The notes under the pieces: model-generated | Told to the model about the DNA's origin: nothing | Databases searched by the model: none | Seen by the model: the letters and a program-made list of their open reading frames with translations, nothing else | Translations under genes and position numbers: made by a program | Shown: positions 54,081-62,707 of the stretch, piece by piece | Numbering within the stretch: position 1 is the first letter of the stretch | Layout of the letters: every line of letters begins with the position of its first letter | NCBI GenBank assembly: GCA_964481145.1 | Contig: CAYZTA010000014.1 | Coordinates: forward strand, 40,908 to 104,907 | DNA length: 64,000 nt | Reading direction: 5' to 3' | Origin: Sandaracinus sp964481145 | GTDB lineage: Bacteria > Myxococcota_A > Polyangia > Polyangiales > Sandaracinaceae

Positions 54081-54505
54081 TGAGTACGACGAGATCGAAC
54101 GAGCCCTCTGCGCGGATGCTCGAAGCGACGGAGCACCGACGCGAGGATGGCGACGATTCCTGCAAAGACGACTGCACGAAGAGGTTGCACGCTGAGCGCC
54201 GCCACACAACCCAACGCACCCGCGATCCAGATCGAAGCGGCCGTGGTGATGCCGACGACATACTTGGGAGTTCGGATCACCGCAGCAGCTCCGACGAACC
54301 CGACACCTTGACAGACACCTGCCACCACGCGGAGCACGTCGCCTTCATCCTCATTGCGTCCTATCCAGGTGAAGATGAGAGCGCCGAGCGCCACCAAGAC
54401 GTGCGTGCTGACCCCTCCGGGGCGCTTGCGGCTGGGAAAGCCGAGCGCCACCCCACACACCGCCGCGGTGAGACCTCGCTGGATCGCGTCGAGGTCGTCG
54501 ATCAT
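54077..54505 (-). CDS. MgtC/SapB-family membrane protein
   Basis: A 142-residue inner-membrane protein with about four hydrophobic helices. The N-terminal helix runs IQRGLTAAVCGVALGFP and then PSRKRPGGVSTHVLVALGALIFTW, which matches the 'erer.gk.aGlRTh.lv.lga' core of MgtC/SapB proteins. A GAAG site precedes the ATG at 54505. In other bacteria the family affects F-ATPase activity, Mg2+ limitation and virulence; none is established here. It is translationally coupled to the DNA methyltransferase. Confidence 0.85.
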   Translation of the reverse strand: MIDDLDAIQRGLTAAVCGVALGFPSRKRPGGVSTHVLVALGALIFTWIGRNEDEGDVLRVVAGVCQGVGFVGAAAVIRTPKYVVGITTAASIWIAGALGCVAALSVQPLRAVVFAGIVAILASVLRRFEHPRRGLVRSRRTQ

Positions 54506-54675
54506 CGTTCTTCCGAGATATCGGCCCCAACCACGGCCCAGACAACGCTCACTTGGCCCGGAATACACGCCCTGATTGCGCATAGGGAACGCCTCTTTTA
54601 CAGTCACCCCCCTTTTGCACGGGCGGCGGAGCGTCGAGCGCTTCGCATCGTCCCGGGCGAGGCCTCTGTCGCACA

Positions 54676-56406
54676 ATGCTCGAGCACATTCAGAAGCGCT
54701 TTCAGACCGTCATCCTCTCGTTCCTCGTGGCGCTCCTCAGCGCGGTCTTCATTCTCCAGTTTGGTGGGCCGCAGTCTCAGGGATGCGGCGTCAATACGGG
54801 CAATTCGACCGCTGCACGCGTGCGTGGGACGACCATCACCGAAGGGGACTTTCGAGCGGCGTACACCCTCGTCGGGTTCAACCGCTTCCCCGCCGACCGA
54901 GCGCGGACGCTGCGGCTGCGCGAGCTGACCTTGGACGGGCTCATCGAGCGCGAACTCCTCGCGAACGAAGCCGTTCGTATGGGGTTTCATGCCGATGTAC
55001 GCGACGTGCTTCGTGAGGTCGCCGAGACTGGCATCATCCGCTCGACCCCCCCAGTCGATGCCCCCGAAGGCTATCCGGGGCCGGAAATCCAGCACAGCTT
55101 CGAAGATCGCGATGGGCGCTTTTCGAGCAAGAACATGAAGCGCTTCATTCGAAACAATCTCCGAAGAAGCGTCGAAGAGTTCGAGCGTTGGCAAGCGCGT
55201 GAACATCTGGCGCATCTGGCGCGGGAAGCGGTCACTTCGACCGTGACCGTCAGCCCGCTCGAGGTTCGAGAGCAATACAATCGCGAGACTGAACGTGCGC
55301 AGATCGAATACGTGCGGTTTACCCCCACGTTCTATCGCGAACGCGCAGAGACCTCCGACGATGCACTCACGGCGTGGATGGCCGCGCATACCGAAGAGGT
55401 CGACGCTGAATATCAGCGTCAGCGTCACCGTTACACCGGCCTCGAAGAGCAGCGCCGCGCACGCCACATCCTGATCAAGGCCGCGTCCACCGCGTCCGAT
55501 GCCGAGCGGACCACGGCTCGCACACGGGCCGAAGCGCTCCTCGCACGCGCCCGCGCAGGTGAAGACTTCGCGACCCTCGCGCGAGACAACAGTGAAGATA
55601 CCGGCAGCGCGCGGAGCGGCGGCGATCTCGGCTGGAATGCACGCGGCCGCATGGTGGCGCCCTTCGACGAGGCACAGTTCGGCACCGAGCCTGGGCAAAT
55701 TACCGACCACATCGTCGAAACCACCTTCGGATATCACGTCATCAAAGTCGAAGGGCGTCGCGAGGGCGATGTGCCCGAAGACGAGGCCAAACGCGAGCTC
55801 GCGCAAGGGCTCTACGCGCGGTCACGGGCTGGCGAGCTGGCACGTGAGGATGCCGAGCGAGCGCTTCGATATCTGCGCGAAGATCATTCGATGCAAGAGC
55901 TCGATCAGCGCCTCGCATGGAACTGGCAAGACGCACCGGCGGCCCATGCCGATGGCAGTCTTCCCGAGCCCCCTGAACGCGATACATTCGCACCGCAGAT
56001 GAGGGAATCCCGCTCGTTTGGTCGCACCGAGACGCCCATCACGGGTGCCAATGCCGGCGCGCTCACACAAGCCGTCTTCGCGCTCACGCTGGAGAATCGA
56101 ATCCCGGAAGCGCCCATTCAACTCGGCGATGATTTCTATGTCGTTCGGTTGAAAGAGCGAACCTACGCGAGCGACGAGAACTTCACGGCGGAGGTCCAAT
56201 CGAGCATTCGCGACCAGCTCCTCACGGCCAAACGCGCCGAAGTCCTGCGTGCCTTCGTACGCCATCTGCGCGATGAAGCCGAGGCCGACGGAGCGTTGCG
56301 CATCGACGAGAGCATTTTGCGGTATGGCGACGAACAGATGGAAGAAGGGCCGAGTGAAGACTCGCCCGAGCGTGAACTGCCGGACACAGAAGAAGAGGCC
56401 TCGTAA
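54676..56406 (+). CDS. PpiD/SurA-like peptidyl-prolyl isomerase
   Basis: A 576-residue membrane-anchored periplasmic folding factor. Residues 1-30 are a signal anchor (FQTVILSFLVALLSAVFILQF), as in PpiD. A SurA-N-like helical region follows (DGLIERELLANEAVRMGF). The parvulin domain lies at about residues 255-360: RRARHILIKAAS, ARDNSEDTGSARSGGDLGWNARGRMVAPFDEA and TFGYHVIKVEGRR. The C-terminal region may hold a second, degenerate copy. It heads a plus-strand group with an M16 peptidase seven bases downstream, consistent with envelope protein quality control. Confidence 0.9.
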   Translation: MLEHIQKRFQTVILSFLVALLSAVFILQFGGPQSQGCGVNTGNSTAARVRGTTITEGDFRAAYTLVGFNRFPADRARTLRLRELTLDGLIERELLANEAVRMGFHADVRDVLREVAETGIIRSTPPVDAPEGYPGPEIQHSFEDRDGRFSSKNMKRFIRNNLRRSVEEFERWQAREHLAHLAREAVTSTVTVSPLEVREQYNRETERAQIEYVRFTPTFYRERAETSDDALTAWMAAHTEEVDAEYQRQRHRYTGLEEQRRARHILIKAASTASDAERTTARTRAEALLARARAGEDFATLARDNSEDTGSARSGGDLGWNARGRMVAPFDEAQFGTEPGQITDHIVETTFGYHVIKVEGRREGDVPEDEAKRELAQGLYARSRAGELAREDAERALRYLREDHSMQELDQRLAWNWQDAPAAHADGSLPEPPERDTFAPQMRESRSFGRTETPITGANAGALTQAVFALTLENRIPEAPIQLGDDFYVVRLKERTYASDENFTAEVQSSIRDQLLTAKRAEVLRAFVRHLRDEAEADGALRIDESILRYGDEQMEEGPSEDSPERELPDTEEEAS

Positions 56407-56412
56407 GCTCCG

Positions 56413-57723
56413 ATGAGCGAAGCGCGCTCGAAACGTCCGCTCGCGATGGATGTCCGGGCGCGCAAGCTACCGAACGGCCTCGATGTTGCGATCATGCCGA
56501 TGCCGCATCTGCGCACGGCCACCGTCATGGTCGGAGTGCGGGTGGGCTCGCGTTACGAAACACGTGAATTAAACGGCATCTCGCATTTCCTCGAGCACAT
56601 GCTCTTTCGAGGAACGGCGTCACATCCGAGCGCATTCGAGTTCAACCTGGCCGTCGAAGAGCTCGGTGGGACGCTCCACGCGGCCACGTGCGCCGATTTT
56701 ACGACCTACGAGCTCACGCTCCCGCCTGAGCACATCGTGCGCGGCATCGAGATCCTCTCCGAGATCTTCTATGCACCGAGCCTCCGCAACCTCGAGGTGG
56801 AGAAGCGCATCGTGCGTGAAGAAATCCTCGAAGGTGTCGACGAAGACGATCGTGACATCGATCCGGATGACCTCGCACACTTCGCCGTGTTTGGCGCGCA
56901 TCCTCTCGGCTTCAAGATCGCTGGAAACGAGCACACCCTCACCCGTTTCAGCGAGGCCGATCTGCGCGCTTGGCATGCAGCCCATTACGTCGGGAGCAAA
57001 TCGGTGGTGGCAGTCGCGGGGGCCGTCGATCCGAGTGAGATCGATCAAGTCATCCTCTCCGCGTTCGGAGGATTGCCCCTCGGCGAGAACGAGCCCCCCA
57101 TGGCCTTCGACAAGGCCATGGCAGGTCCGCGTGTCTCGTTCACCGAGAGCCCGGGGAGCCAAACCGATGTACGGATCGCACTTCCGAGCGTCGGAGAGGG
57201 GCACCCACTGCGATATCCGACGGAGCTCCTCTTTCGTGTGCTCGATGATGGAATGAGCACACGTCTCTACCGCACGGTGGTCGAAGACGCTGGCCTCGCA
57301 TACGAAACGTTCGGCAGCTTCGATTCGTATGGCGATACGGGGCTTGCAGTCATCGGTGCATCCATCGAACACACGAAGACTCCCGAGCTCGTGCGGAACG
57401 TGCTCTGCCTGCTTCAGGAATTGAGAGACCAGCCCATCGCTCCCCACGAGCTCGCAAAGGCAAAAAAACGAGCCCTCTTCGAGCTTTGGGCGGCCCTCGA
57501 TCAGGCTGACGCCGTGGCTGAGATGTGGGTCATCGATCGCTTGCTCGGGCTCGAATCGAACCTCGAACAAATCGCATCCCGTATCGAAGCCGTGACTCTC
57601 GAAGAGCTCACGAAGGCCGCGATCGCGACGATCCAACCTGATTTCCTTCAAGTCGTGGCCGTGGGCAACCGCAACGAGCGAATCGAACGGGAAACCAAGC
57701 GAATCATTCAAGCATTTCGATAG
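56413..57723 (+). CDS. M16-family zinc metallopeptidase
   Basis: A 436-residue pitrilysin/processing-peptidase-type protein. His58-Phe-Leu-Glu61-His62 (HFLEHMLFRG) is the inverted zinc motif HxxEH, and Glu of VREEILE (about 137) is the third ligand, at the usual spacing of roughly 76 residues. The C-terminal half holds the second, inactive-type M16 domain (YRTVVEDAGLAYETFGSFDSYGDTG). No signal peptide is seen, so it may be cytoplasmic. Location next to a PpiD-like gene suggests a shared transcript. Confidence 0.92.
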   Translation: MSEARSKRPLAMDVRARKLPNGLDVAIMPMPHLRTATVMVGVRVGSRYETRELNGISHFLEHMLFRGTASHPSAFEFNLAVEELGGTLHAATCADFTTYELTLPPEHIVRGIEILSEIFYAPSLRNLEVEKRIVREEILEGVDEDDRDIDPDDLAHFAVFGAHPLGFKIAGNEHTLTRFSEADLRAWHAAHYVGSKSVVAVAGAVDPSEIDQVILSAFGGLPLGENEPPMAFDKAMAGPRVSFTESPGSQTDVRIALPSVGEGHPLRYPTELLFRVLDDGMSTRLYRTVVEDAGLAYETFGSFDSYGDTGLAVIGASIEHTKTPELVRNVLCLLQELRDQPIAPHELAKAKKRALFELWAALDQADAVAEMWVIDRLLGLESNLEQIASRIEAVTLEELTKAAIATIQPDFLQVVAVGNRNERIERETKRIIQAFR

Positions 57724-57750
57724 GGGTCTTTTCGCCCCATTGACATTCCT

Positions 57751-58638
57751 GTGCAGACGATCAGGATGGACGCGCCGATGCGAGAGACTCATCAGCTCTT
57801 GGTTCTGGCCACTCCAGCACAGCGCACGGGTGCGACCCGTCGTGTGTCCACCGAAAGGCAACTCACGCTTGCCTTCGATGCGCCCTCGTCCGTGCGATTC
57901 GAGATCCAGCGCGAACCTCGCTCTGTCCTCGAAGCACCTGCTGTCCTCGAAGCACCTGAATGCGCTCGCCACGAACTCGGAGATGCAATCGCTGCAGCTC
58001 TGGGCATGAGCGTCGAGATCGAACTGACACGCAATCGTCGCACGATGATCTCGAGTACCAAAGTGCCAGGGCGGCTCATCGTCAGGCTGCACGAGATGTT
58101 CGCTGGGGCCGACAGTGCGATCATCGCCGCGCTTTCCGCCTATCTCAAAAACGGCGACCGCCATGCGTCTCGTTTGCTCAGCGCCTTCATCGAATCGCAC
58201 CGAGAGCGCTTGGCCTCACGAAGACCGCCGCTGAAATTGCGAACGCATGGCAATCATTACGACCTATCGAAGATCTTTACACAGATTGGGAATACGCATT
58301 TCCCCGGTGCGACTGATGGCGTGAGCATCACTTGGGGCAAACGCGGCGCGCCCATGCGTGGAAAAAGTCGAAAGCGCACGATCCGGCTTGGAACGTACAC
58401 CCACGACGAACGATTGATTCGCGTGCATCCCGTACTCGACCAGACGTGGATCCCTCCATTTTTCATCGAGTACATCGTCTTTCACGAGATGCTTCACCAC
58501 GTCGAACCCGCACGCGAAGAACACGGCCGCACCATTTTTCACACCCCCGAGTTCCGCCGCCGCGAGCGCGCTTATCCCGATTACGTGCGAGCGCTCGAAT
58601 GGGAGCGCGCAAACATCGACAAGTTGCTGTCGAGTTAA
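57751..58638 (+). CDS. SprT-like zinc metalloprotein
   Basis: A 295-residue protein. Its C-terminal domain carries IVFHEMLHHVEPAREEHGRTIFHTPEF: HExxH plus a later His, the SprT/Spartan-type zinc site. N-terminal residues are variable, with an 18-bp duplicated piece. The first codon used is GTG 57751; ATG 57778 has a better AGGA site and is a real alternative. SprT domains elsewhere act on DNA-protein crosslinks; no such role is shown here. It follows the M16 gene by 27 bases. Confidence 0.8.
   Translation: MQTIRMDAPMRETHQLLVLATPAQRTGATRRVSTERQLTLAFDAPSSVRFEIQREPRSVLEAPAVLEAPECARHELGDAIAAALGMSVEIELTRNRRTMISSTKVPGRLIVRLHEMFAGADSAIIAALSAYLKNGDRHASRLLSAFIESHRERLASRRPPLKLRTHGNHYDLSKIFTQIGNTHFPGATDGVSITWGKRGAPMRGKSRKRTIRLGTYTHDERLIRVHPVLDQTWIPPFFIEYIVFHEMLHHVEPAREEHGRTIFHTPEFRRRERAYPDYVRALEWERANIDKLLSS
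57923..57958 (+). repeat. 18-bp in-frame tandem duplication
   Basis: CTGTCCTCGAAGCACCTG occurs twice without a gap, inside the SprT-like gene. It gives VLEAPAVLEAP in the variable N-terminal part, far from the zinc site. Confidence 0.85.
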
Positions 58639-59240
58639 GATGAATGGTCGAGCGACCATTCGAAGCGTTGCCGCTCCCCACCCCCATGCACCTCGAGCCG
58701 AACGAAGCGTGAGGTTTGCGTGATCACGTCATCGTTGAGAAAACACGCAGTCGCTTCGTTCACCGCGATGGTGTAGTCGAAAGACTGATGCTCTGTCCGC
58801 GGATGCACAGCCCACCGCGCGCACATTCCGAGTGCGTGATAGAGGCACTTGCCAGGTGTCATGACCTCTCGAGACCCCGGCACTTCGTGCTCGAAGCGGC
58901 GTCCCGGAGCCAAAGATACGGGCTGAGCCCGCAGCTCCTCGGAGTCTCCGAACATCGTGAGCGACAACCCCAGGAGCTCACCGCGACGACTCGGCTCCAC
59001 CGACCAACGCGTCAGATGAAAACAAACACGCGAAGGCGAAAGCTCGATCAATGACGCCGTATCGTCCAGCGTCCCGCTTGGAAGAGCGAGCTCGTCCTCA
59101 CGGCGTTGGTCTTCAATCACGACCTCATTCGGATCCACGACACCCACCGAGAGTGGATGACGGATCGATGTCACGTGAGCGCAGCCGAAGGTCAGCGCAC
59201 ACAAGACCATCGCCGAACTCAATACGCATGCGCGTCCCAT
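58635..59240 (-). CDS. hypothetical lipoprotein
   Basis: A 201-residue lipoprotein with signal MGRACVLSSAMVLCALTFGC (lipobox LTFGC). The mature part is beta-rich and contains a few Cys (SRVCFHLTRW, TPGKCLYHALGMC, ATACFLND). No family is recognised. Its stop overlaps the convergent SprT-like gene by four bases, and its start overlaps the upstream gene by 22 bases. Confidence 0.75.
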   Translation of the reverse strand: MGRACVLSSAMVLCALTFGCAHVTSIRHPLSVGVVDPNEVVIEDQRREDELALPSGTLDDTASLIELSPSRVCFHLTRWSVEPSRRGELLGLSLTMFGDSEELRAQPVSLAPGRRFEHEVPGSREVMTPGKCLYHALGMCARWAVHPRTEHQSFDYTIAVNEATACFLNDDVITQTSRFVRLEVHGGGERQRFEWSLDHSS

Positions 59241-59806
59241 CGATCCTCCAGCAAGCCTAGACCAAGCGCAGGAGCGCCGAAGGTGACCCCAATCATCACG
59301 CCGATCCCTATCATGATTGGGAATTCATCGGGCATCCCTCCGCCACTGCCACCGCTACCGCTACCCACCGTCGACGCGAGCTCTTGGATCCCCACGCCAA
59401 TGAGAGCGGTCACGAACGCGAGCACAAAACCTCCATTCGCGAACACACCGAGCACTTCCCCGATCGAGCGAAGGTCGCTCCTGCTTTCGCGTACGATTCG
59501 AATCCGATGCACGGGCTCGTCGAGGTGGAATGCGGTCCGCAATGCGCCGCCCCCGATCGTCACCCGATAATGCCCCTCTGGCAGTGTCATCACGCAAGGC
59601 GGAGCGCATGCTTCGATAGGGTCCACGCCTGGACCTCTCCTAAGAACGATCGCCTCGGAGGCCGGAGGGCCTTCCCATTCGAGGTGGAGAGCAGACTGGG
59701 CCAAAGCGATGCTTGGAGTGAGTCCGACCGACCATGCGATGAAGCCCATCAGACTCCACGTCTTGCTCTGTCCAAACCTCCCGAACATTCCGAACCACGT
59801 TCGCAT
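59219..59806 (-). CDS. exported or membrane hypothetical protein
   Basis: A 195-residue protein with an N-terminal signal (LMGFIAWSVGLTPSIALAQ). A beta region follows with ACAPPCVMTLPEGHYRVTIGGG, typical of PEGA-like surface domains, and then two hydrophobic helices (GGFVLAFVTALIGVGIQEL and FPIMIGIGVMIGVTFGAPALGLGLL). It may be a membrane-anchored PEGA-like protein. The DNA upstream carries a sequence that recurs at 62066-62135. Confidence 0.7.
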   Translation of the reverse strand: MRTWFGMFGRFGQSKTWSLMGFIAWSVGLTPSIALAQSALHLEWEGPPASEAIVLRRGPGVDPIEACAPPCVMTLPEGHYRVTIGGGALRTAFHLDEPVHRIRIVRESRSDLRSIGEVLGVFANGGFVLAFVTALIGVGIQELASTVGSGSGGSGGGMPDEFPIMIGIGVMIGVTFGAPALGLGLLEDRWDAHAY

Positions 59807-59817
59807 GCGAGGAGCTC

Positions 59818-60059
59818 TATCGCTTCCGCTTCGGATAAGACGTAAAACTTCGTGAAGGAACGTAAACGCTCCGCTCCTGGGTGCGTCGCGACGTATCTCT
59901 CGGAAGAGGGGTTCGCACTCGAAGCGCGACACGACTACGCGTCCGGGCTCGAACGTACACGAAGTGACACGCACGCCATGGCGGTGCTCGACGTGATGCT
60001 CGAAGGACGCAGCGGTTTGGATCTCTTGCGCGAGCTGCGAACGTTCTCCGATTTGCCAG
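59818..60059 (+). pseudogene. remnant of duplicated OmpR-type response regulator
   Basis: Bases 59818-59885 repeat, with a few changes, the sequence at 62066-62134. Bases 59886-60059 are identical, as far as read by eye, to 62223-62396 (174 bases), part of the receiver domain of the gene at 62165. About 88 bases containing the start codon and the acidic pocket are missing between them, and everything after the codon for Pro-Val is lost. No start codon leads the fragment, so it cannot make a working regulator. Confidence 0.8.
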
Positions 60060-60361
60060 ATCGCGGAGGAGATTCATGAGGCAACGCACGAGCGCGGTCG
60101 TGCGTCTCTCACATGCCTCCATCTCCGATTGGCCTCACACCAACTGCGCTTTGATCTTGGCTGAAGTCAGTATGCAGAGCGCGAAGAGCGCATCGCGATC
60201 GGTGATTGCGCTCTCGGGCAACGTCACAAGACGGCAGAACCGCAAATACTCGCGGCCATCGAGGCCGAGGAGCGCGGCTTTCGCATCGGGCTCTCACTCA
60301 CGCGAGCGCGCTCTCGGTTTCGATATCCGGGAACCGGTTGCGCGACGACGTGCTCACCGGG
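60060..60361. other. 302-base gene debris
   Basis: No convincing gene is seen. A plus-strand frame continuing from the truncated regulator reads QIAEEIHEATHERGRAS and is soon stopped. After it another frame (QYAEREERIAIGDCALGQR...) is open for about 60 codons without start codon or known motif. It may be remains of genes lost in the rearrangement. Confidence 0.4.
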
Positions 60362-61549
60362 TCACGGCGCCCGACGCGTCCCATGCAACACGTTGCCGAA
60401 TTCGCCGACCGCCCAGATGTCGTCCGCCGACGAGCCCCAGATCGCGTTGAGCGTCCATCCAGAAGACATCGTCCGTGTCCACGAGACACCGTCCCAGTGA
60501 AAAATCCCCCTGCCCACGGCCCACATGTCGTTGGGTCCCGACCCCCATACCGCGTTGAATGCGTTGATGGTTTCCGCGGGATGATGGGTCCACTCTGTCC
60601 CATCCCAATGAAGGGCCAGGCCCCTGACGCCAACGGCCCAAATGTCGTTCGGGCCGAAGCCCCAGATTCCGAGTAGCGCCAAGTCGGTACCGCTCGGATG
60701 CGCAGGTTCCCAACTTGAATCCCTGAAGCGCATGATCAAGCCGTTCGAACCAACAGCCCACGCCTCATCGGGACCACTGGACCAGACATCGTGCAACACC
60801 CAATCCGTAGAACCCCACGTGACCCGATCCCACGTTCGCCCAGTGCGATGACGGAGAACGTCGCCTCTGAGCGTCACGGCATAGCAACCTGATACGGAGC
60901 TGCTCCAACCCCCGATGATGCGGTTGGATCGTAAGCCCATGTCGCCAATGCTGCGGTCGCTCCAGCTGTCAGCCGCATAGCTCTCTTGAACGTTCCTTTC
61001 GTCGCCTCCGAGCCAGATGTCCGATGCCGAATGACCCCACACTGCGTAGGTGTCAGGACGTAAGCCGTAGATCGCCTCATCGCTCCAGGTCGTGCCGTTC
61101 CAACGGAACGCAAACCCGGAAAAACCGACCGCCACGACGTTGTTGGGTCCCGAACCCCATATGCCTTGGAGAAAGGATGACGTGTCGAGGTAGGCCCTCT
61201 CCCAAACGATGTCCGTCGAGGGTCCCGCGCCTGCGGCATCTGGCCCCGCATCGGTTCGCCCAGCGTCCGCCGTGCCTGCATCGGGTGGCACACCATCAGG
61301 CCCTGCATCGGAATGCCCGCCATCGAATCCTGTCTCGGTGTCATCGCTGGCGTCGAGTATCGGAGCATCGGGGCTCCCTCCATCTTGCGGTTCCGCGTCC
61401 AACAACGCGCCACCGTCAAGGTCCTCGCGTGGAGCTTCCCCTCCATCGCGTTCGTTCGCTGGACGCCGAGGCCCGGCGTCCGGGGCGGTCGCCGATGAGC
61501 TACAGCCCAGTGTGAATCCGATCACCCAAACGAAGATGATGTGTCGCAC
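60362..61549 (-). CDS. beta-propeller lipoprotein with WGSGPND repeats
   Basis: A 395-residue exported protein. GTG at 61549 is preferred (GAGGAA just upstream); ATG at 61576 is an alternative. The signal HIIFVWVIGFTLGC has a lipobox. A long DAG-rich linker (DGGEAPREDLDGG, PDAGTADAGRTDAG) precedes six or seven blades with GIWGSGPNNVVAVG, AVWGHSASDIWLGG, DVWSSGPDEAWAVG, GIWGFGPNDIWAVG, AVWGSGPNDMWAVG and AIWGSSADDIWAVG. These are typical of myxobacterial surface lipoproteins. Ligand unknown. Confidence 0.85.
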   Translation of the reverse strand: MRHIIFVWVIGFTLGCSSSATAPDAGPRRPANERDGGEAPREDLDGGALLDAEPQDGGSPDAPILDASDDTETGFDGGHSDAGPDGVPPDAGTADAGRTDAGPDAAGAGPSTDIVWERAYLDTSSFLQGIWGSGPNNVVAVGFSGFAFRWNGTTWSDEAIYGLRPDTYAVWGHSASDIWLGGDERNVQESYAADSWSDRSIGDMGLRSNRIIGGWSSSVSGCYAVTLRGDVLRHRTGRTWDRVTWGSTDWVLHDVWSSGPDEAWAVGSNGLIMRFRDSSWEPAHPSGTDLALLGIWGFGPNDIWAVGVRGLALHWDGTEWTHHPAETINAFNAVWGSGPNDMWAVGRGIFHWDGVSWTRTMSSGWTLNAIWGSSADDIWAVGEFGNVLHGTRRAP

Positions 61550-61559
61550 TCGATGTTCC

Positions 61560-62064
61560 TCACAAATTGGGTTCACATGGGTGCTCTTCGTGGAAGCACT
61601 TGATAATTAGTACCGATTCGGTCTCGCATCCTTTACGAGTCGGCACCCTCGCCGCGAGTGAATCGCGCCGAGCCTCCCTCCCGCCGCAAAACAGAATCGC
61701 CTCGATCGATGATCCGGACATCGGCCAGTCGAAGCGCACTGGAGGAAGGGTACGGTCACACGCGCCCGAGCCCGCATCGAACGTCCCGCCCGCATCGAAC
61801 ATCGACCCGCGTCGAGATCAAACGTCGAGGCATCTCTCATGCCTGTGCCACCGTCTTCGAAGCTCGCGAACGCATCGCTCTCGTACGCGGCATCGAAGAG
61901 AGTCAACCCATCCTCGACGAGCGACGCATCCCGCACGTGACGCGCATCCGATGACGACTCCGCATCCCGAACTGATTCAGGCGCGTCCAGAACACCACTA
62001 CATACGGAGCAGAGCATCGTAGACGCGGCAAACACGACCGAGAAGGATGGATTTCGGTGGCGCA
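61560..62064 (-). pseudogene. frameshifted small lipoprotein gene
   Basis: A minus-strand frame from 62064 starts MRHRNPSFSVVFAASTMLC with a lipoprotein-like signal, then an acidic linker ending TFDLDAG. At about 61807-61810 the protein-like sequence moves to another frame (SMFDAGGTFDAGSGACDRTLPP...), which ends at 61560. One extra base (GACGCGGG-N-TCGATG) would restore a single open frame of about 168 residues. Either the gene is broken or the sequence has an error. It precedes the propeller gene by 10 bases. Confidence 0.6.
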
Positions 62065-62164
62065 TTATCGCTTCCGCTTCGGATGAGACGTAAAACTTCG
62101 TGAAGGAATGTAAACGCTCCGCTCCCCGGGTGCGTGACCTTGCCCATTCACGTACTCTTGCTTC

Positions 62165-62707
62165 GTGTCGACCCGCCCTTCGATTCTCCTCATCGATGAC
62201 GACCGCGAGCTCTGCCAGCTGCTCGCGACGTATCTCTCGGAAGAGGGGTTCGCACTCGAAGCGCGACACGACTACGCGTCCGGGCTCGAACGTACACGAA
62301 GTGACACGCACGCCATGGCGGTGCTCGACGTGATGCTCGAAGGACGCAGCGGTTTGGATCTCTTGCGCGAGCTGCGAACGTTCTCCGATTTGCCAGTGCT
62401 CATGCTCACCGCGCGCGGAAACGACATCGATCGCATCGTGGGTCTCGAAATGGGCGCGGACGACTACCTTGCCAAGCCATTCAACCCTCGCGAGCTCGTG
62501 GCGCGCATTCGAGCGATTCTCCGCCGACCTGTGTCGATGCGCCGCATCAGAGTCATCTCTGAAGGTGAGCTTACGATCGATGTGGCCGCTCGTTCCGTCA
62601 CGATGGATGGGGTGGAAATCGAGGTGACCACGACCGAATTTGCGCTGCTCGAAATCCTCGTTCGTCATGCAGGGAGCGACAAAGCCGCTTTCACCGGCGC
62701 TCGCTGA
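62165..62707 (+). pseudogene. OmpR-type response regulator lacking the end of its DNA-binding domain
   Basis: A 180-residue protein starting at GTG: ILLIDDDRELCQLLATYLSEEG, AVLDVMLEGRSGLDLLREL with the phosphoacceptor Asp, LMLTARGND and DYLAKPFNPRELVARI, a complete receiver. The winged-helix output domain starts (LTIDVAARSVTMDGVEIEVTTTEFALLEILVRHAG) but stops after GSDKAAFTGAR, losing the recognition helix and wing. The stop lies at a visible change of base composition. It is probably non-functional. No histidine kinase follows. Confidence 0.75.

Noticed and set aside
57723..57738. GGGG...CCCC hairpin after the M16 gene
   Set aside because: Only a 4-bp stem and no T tract; not convincing as a terminator.
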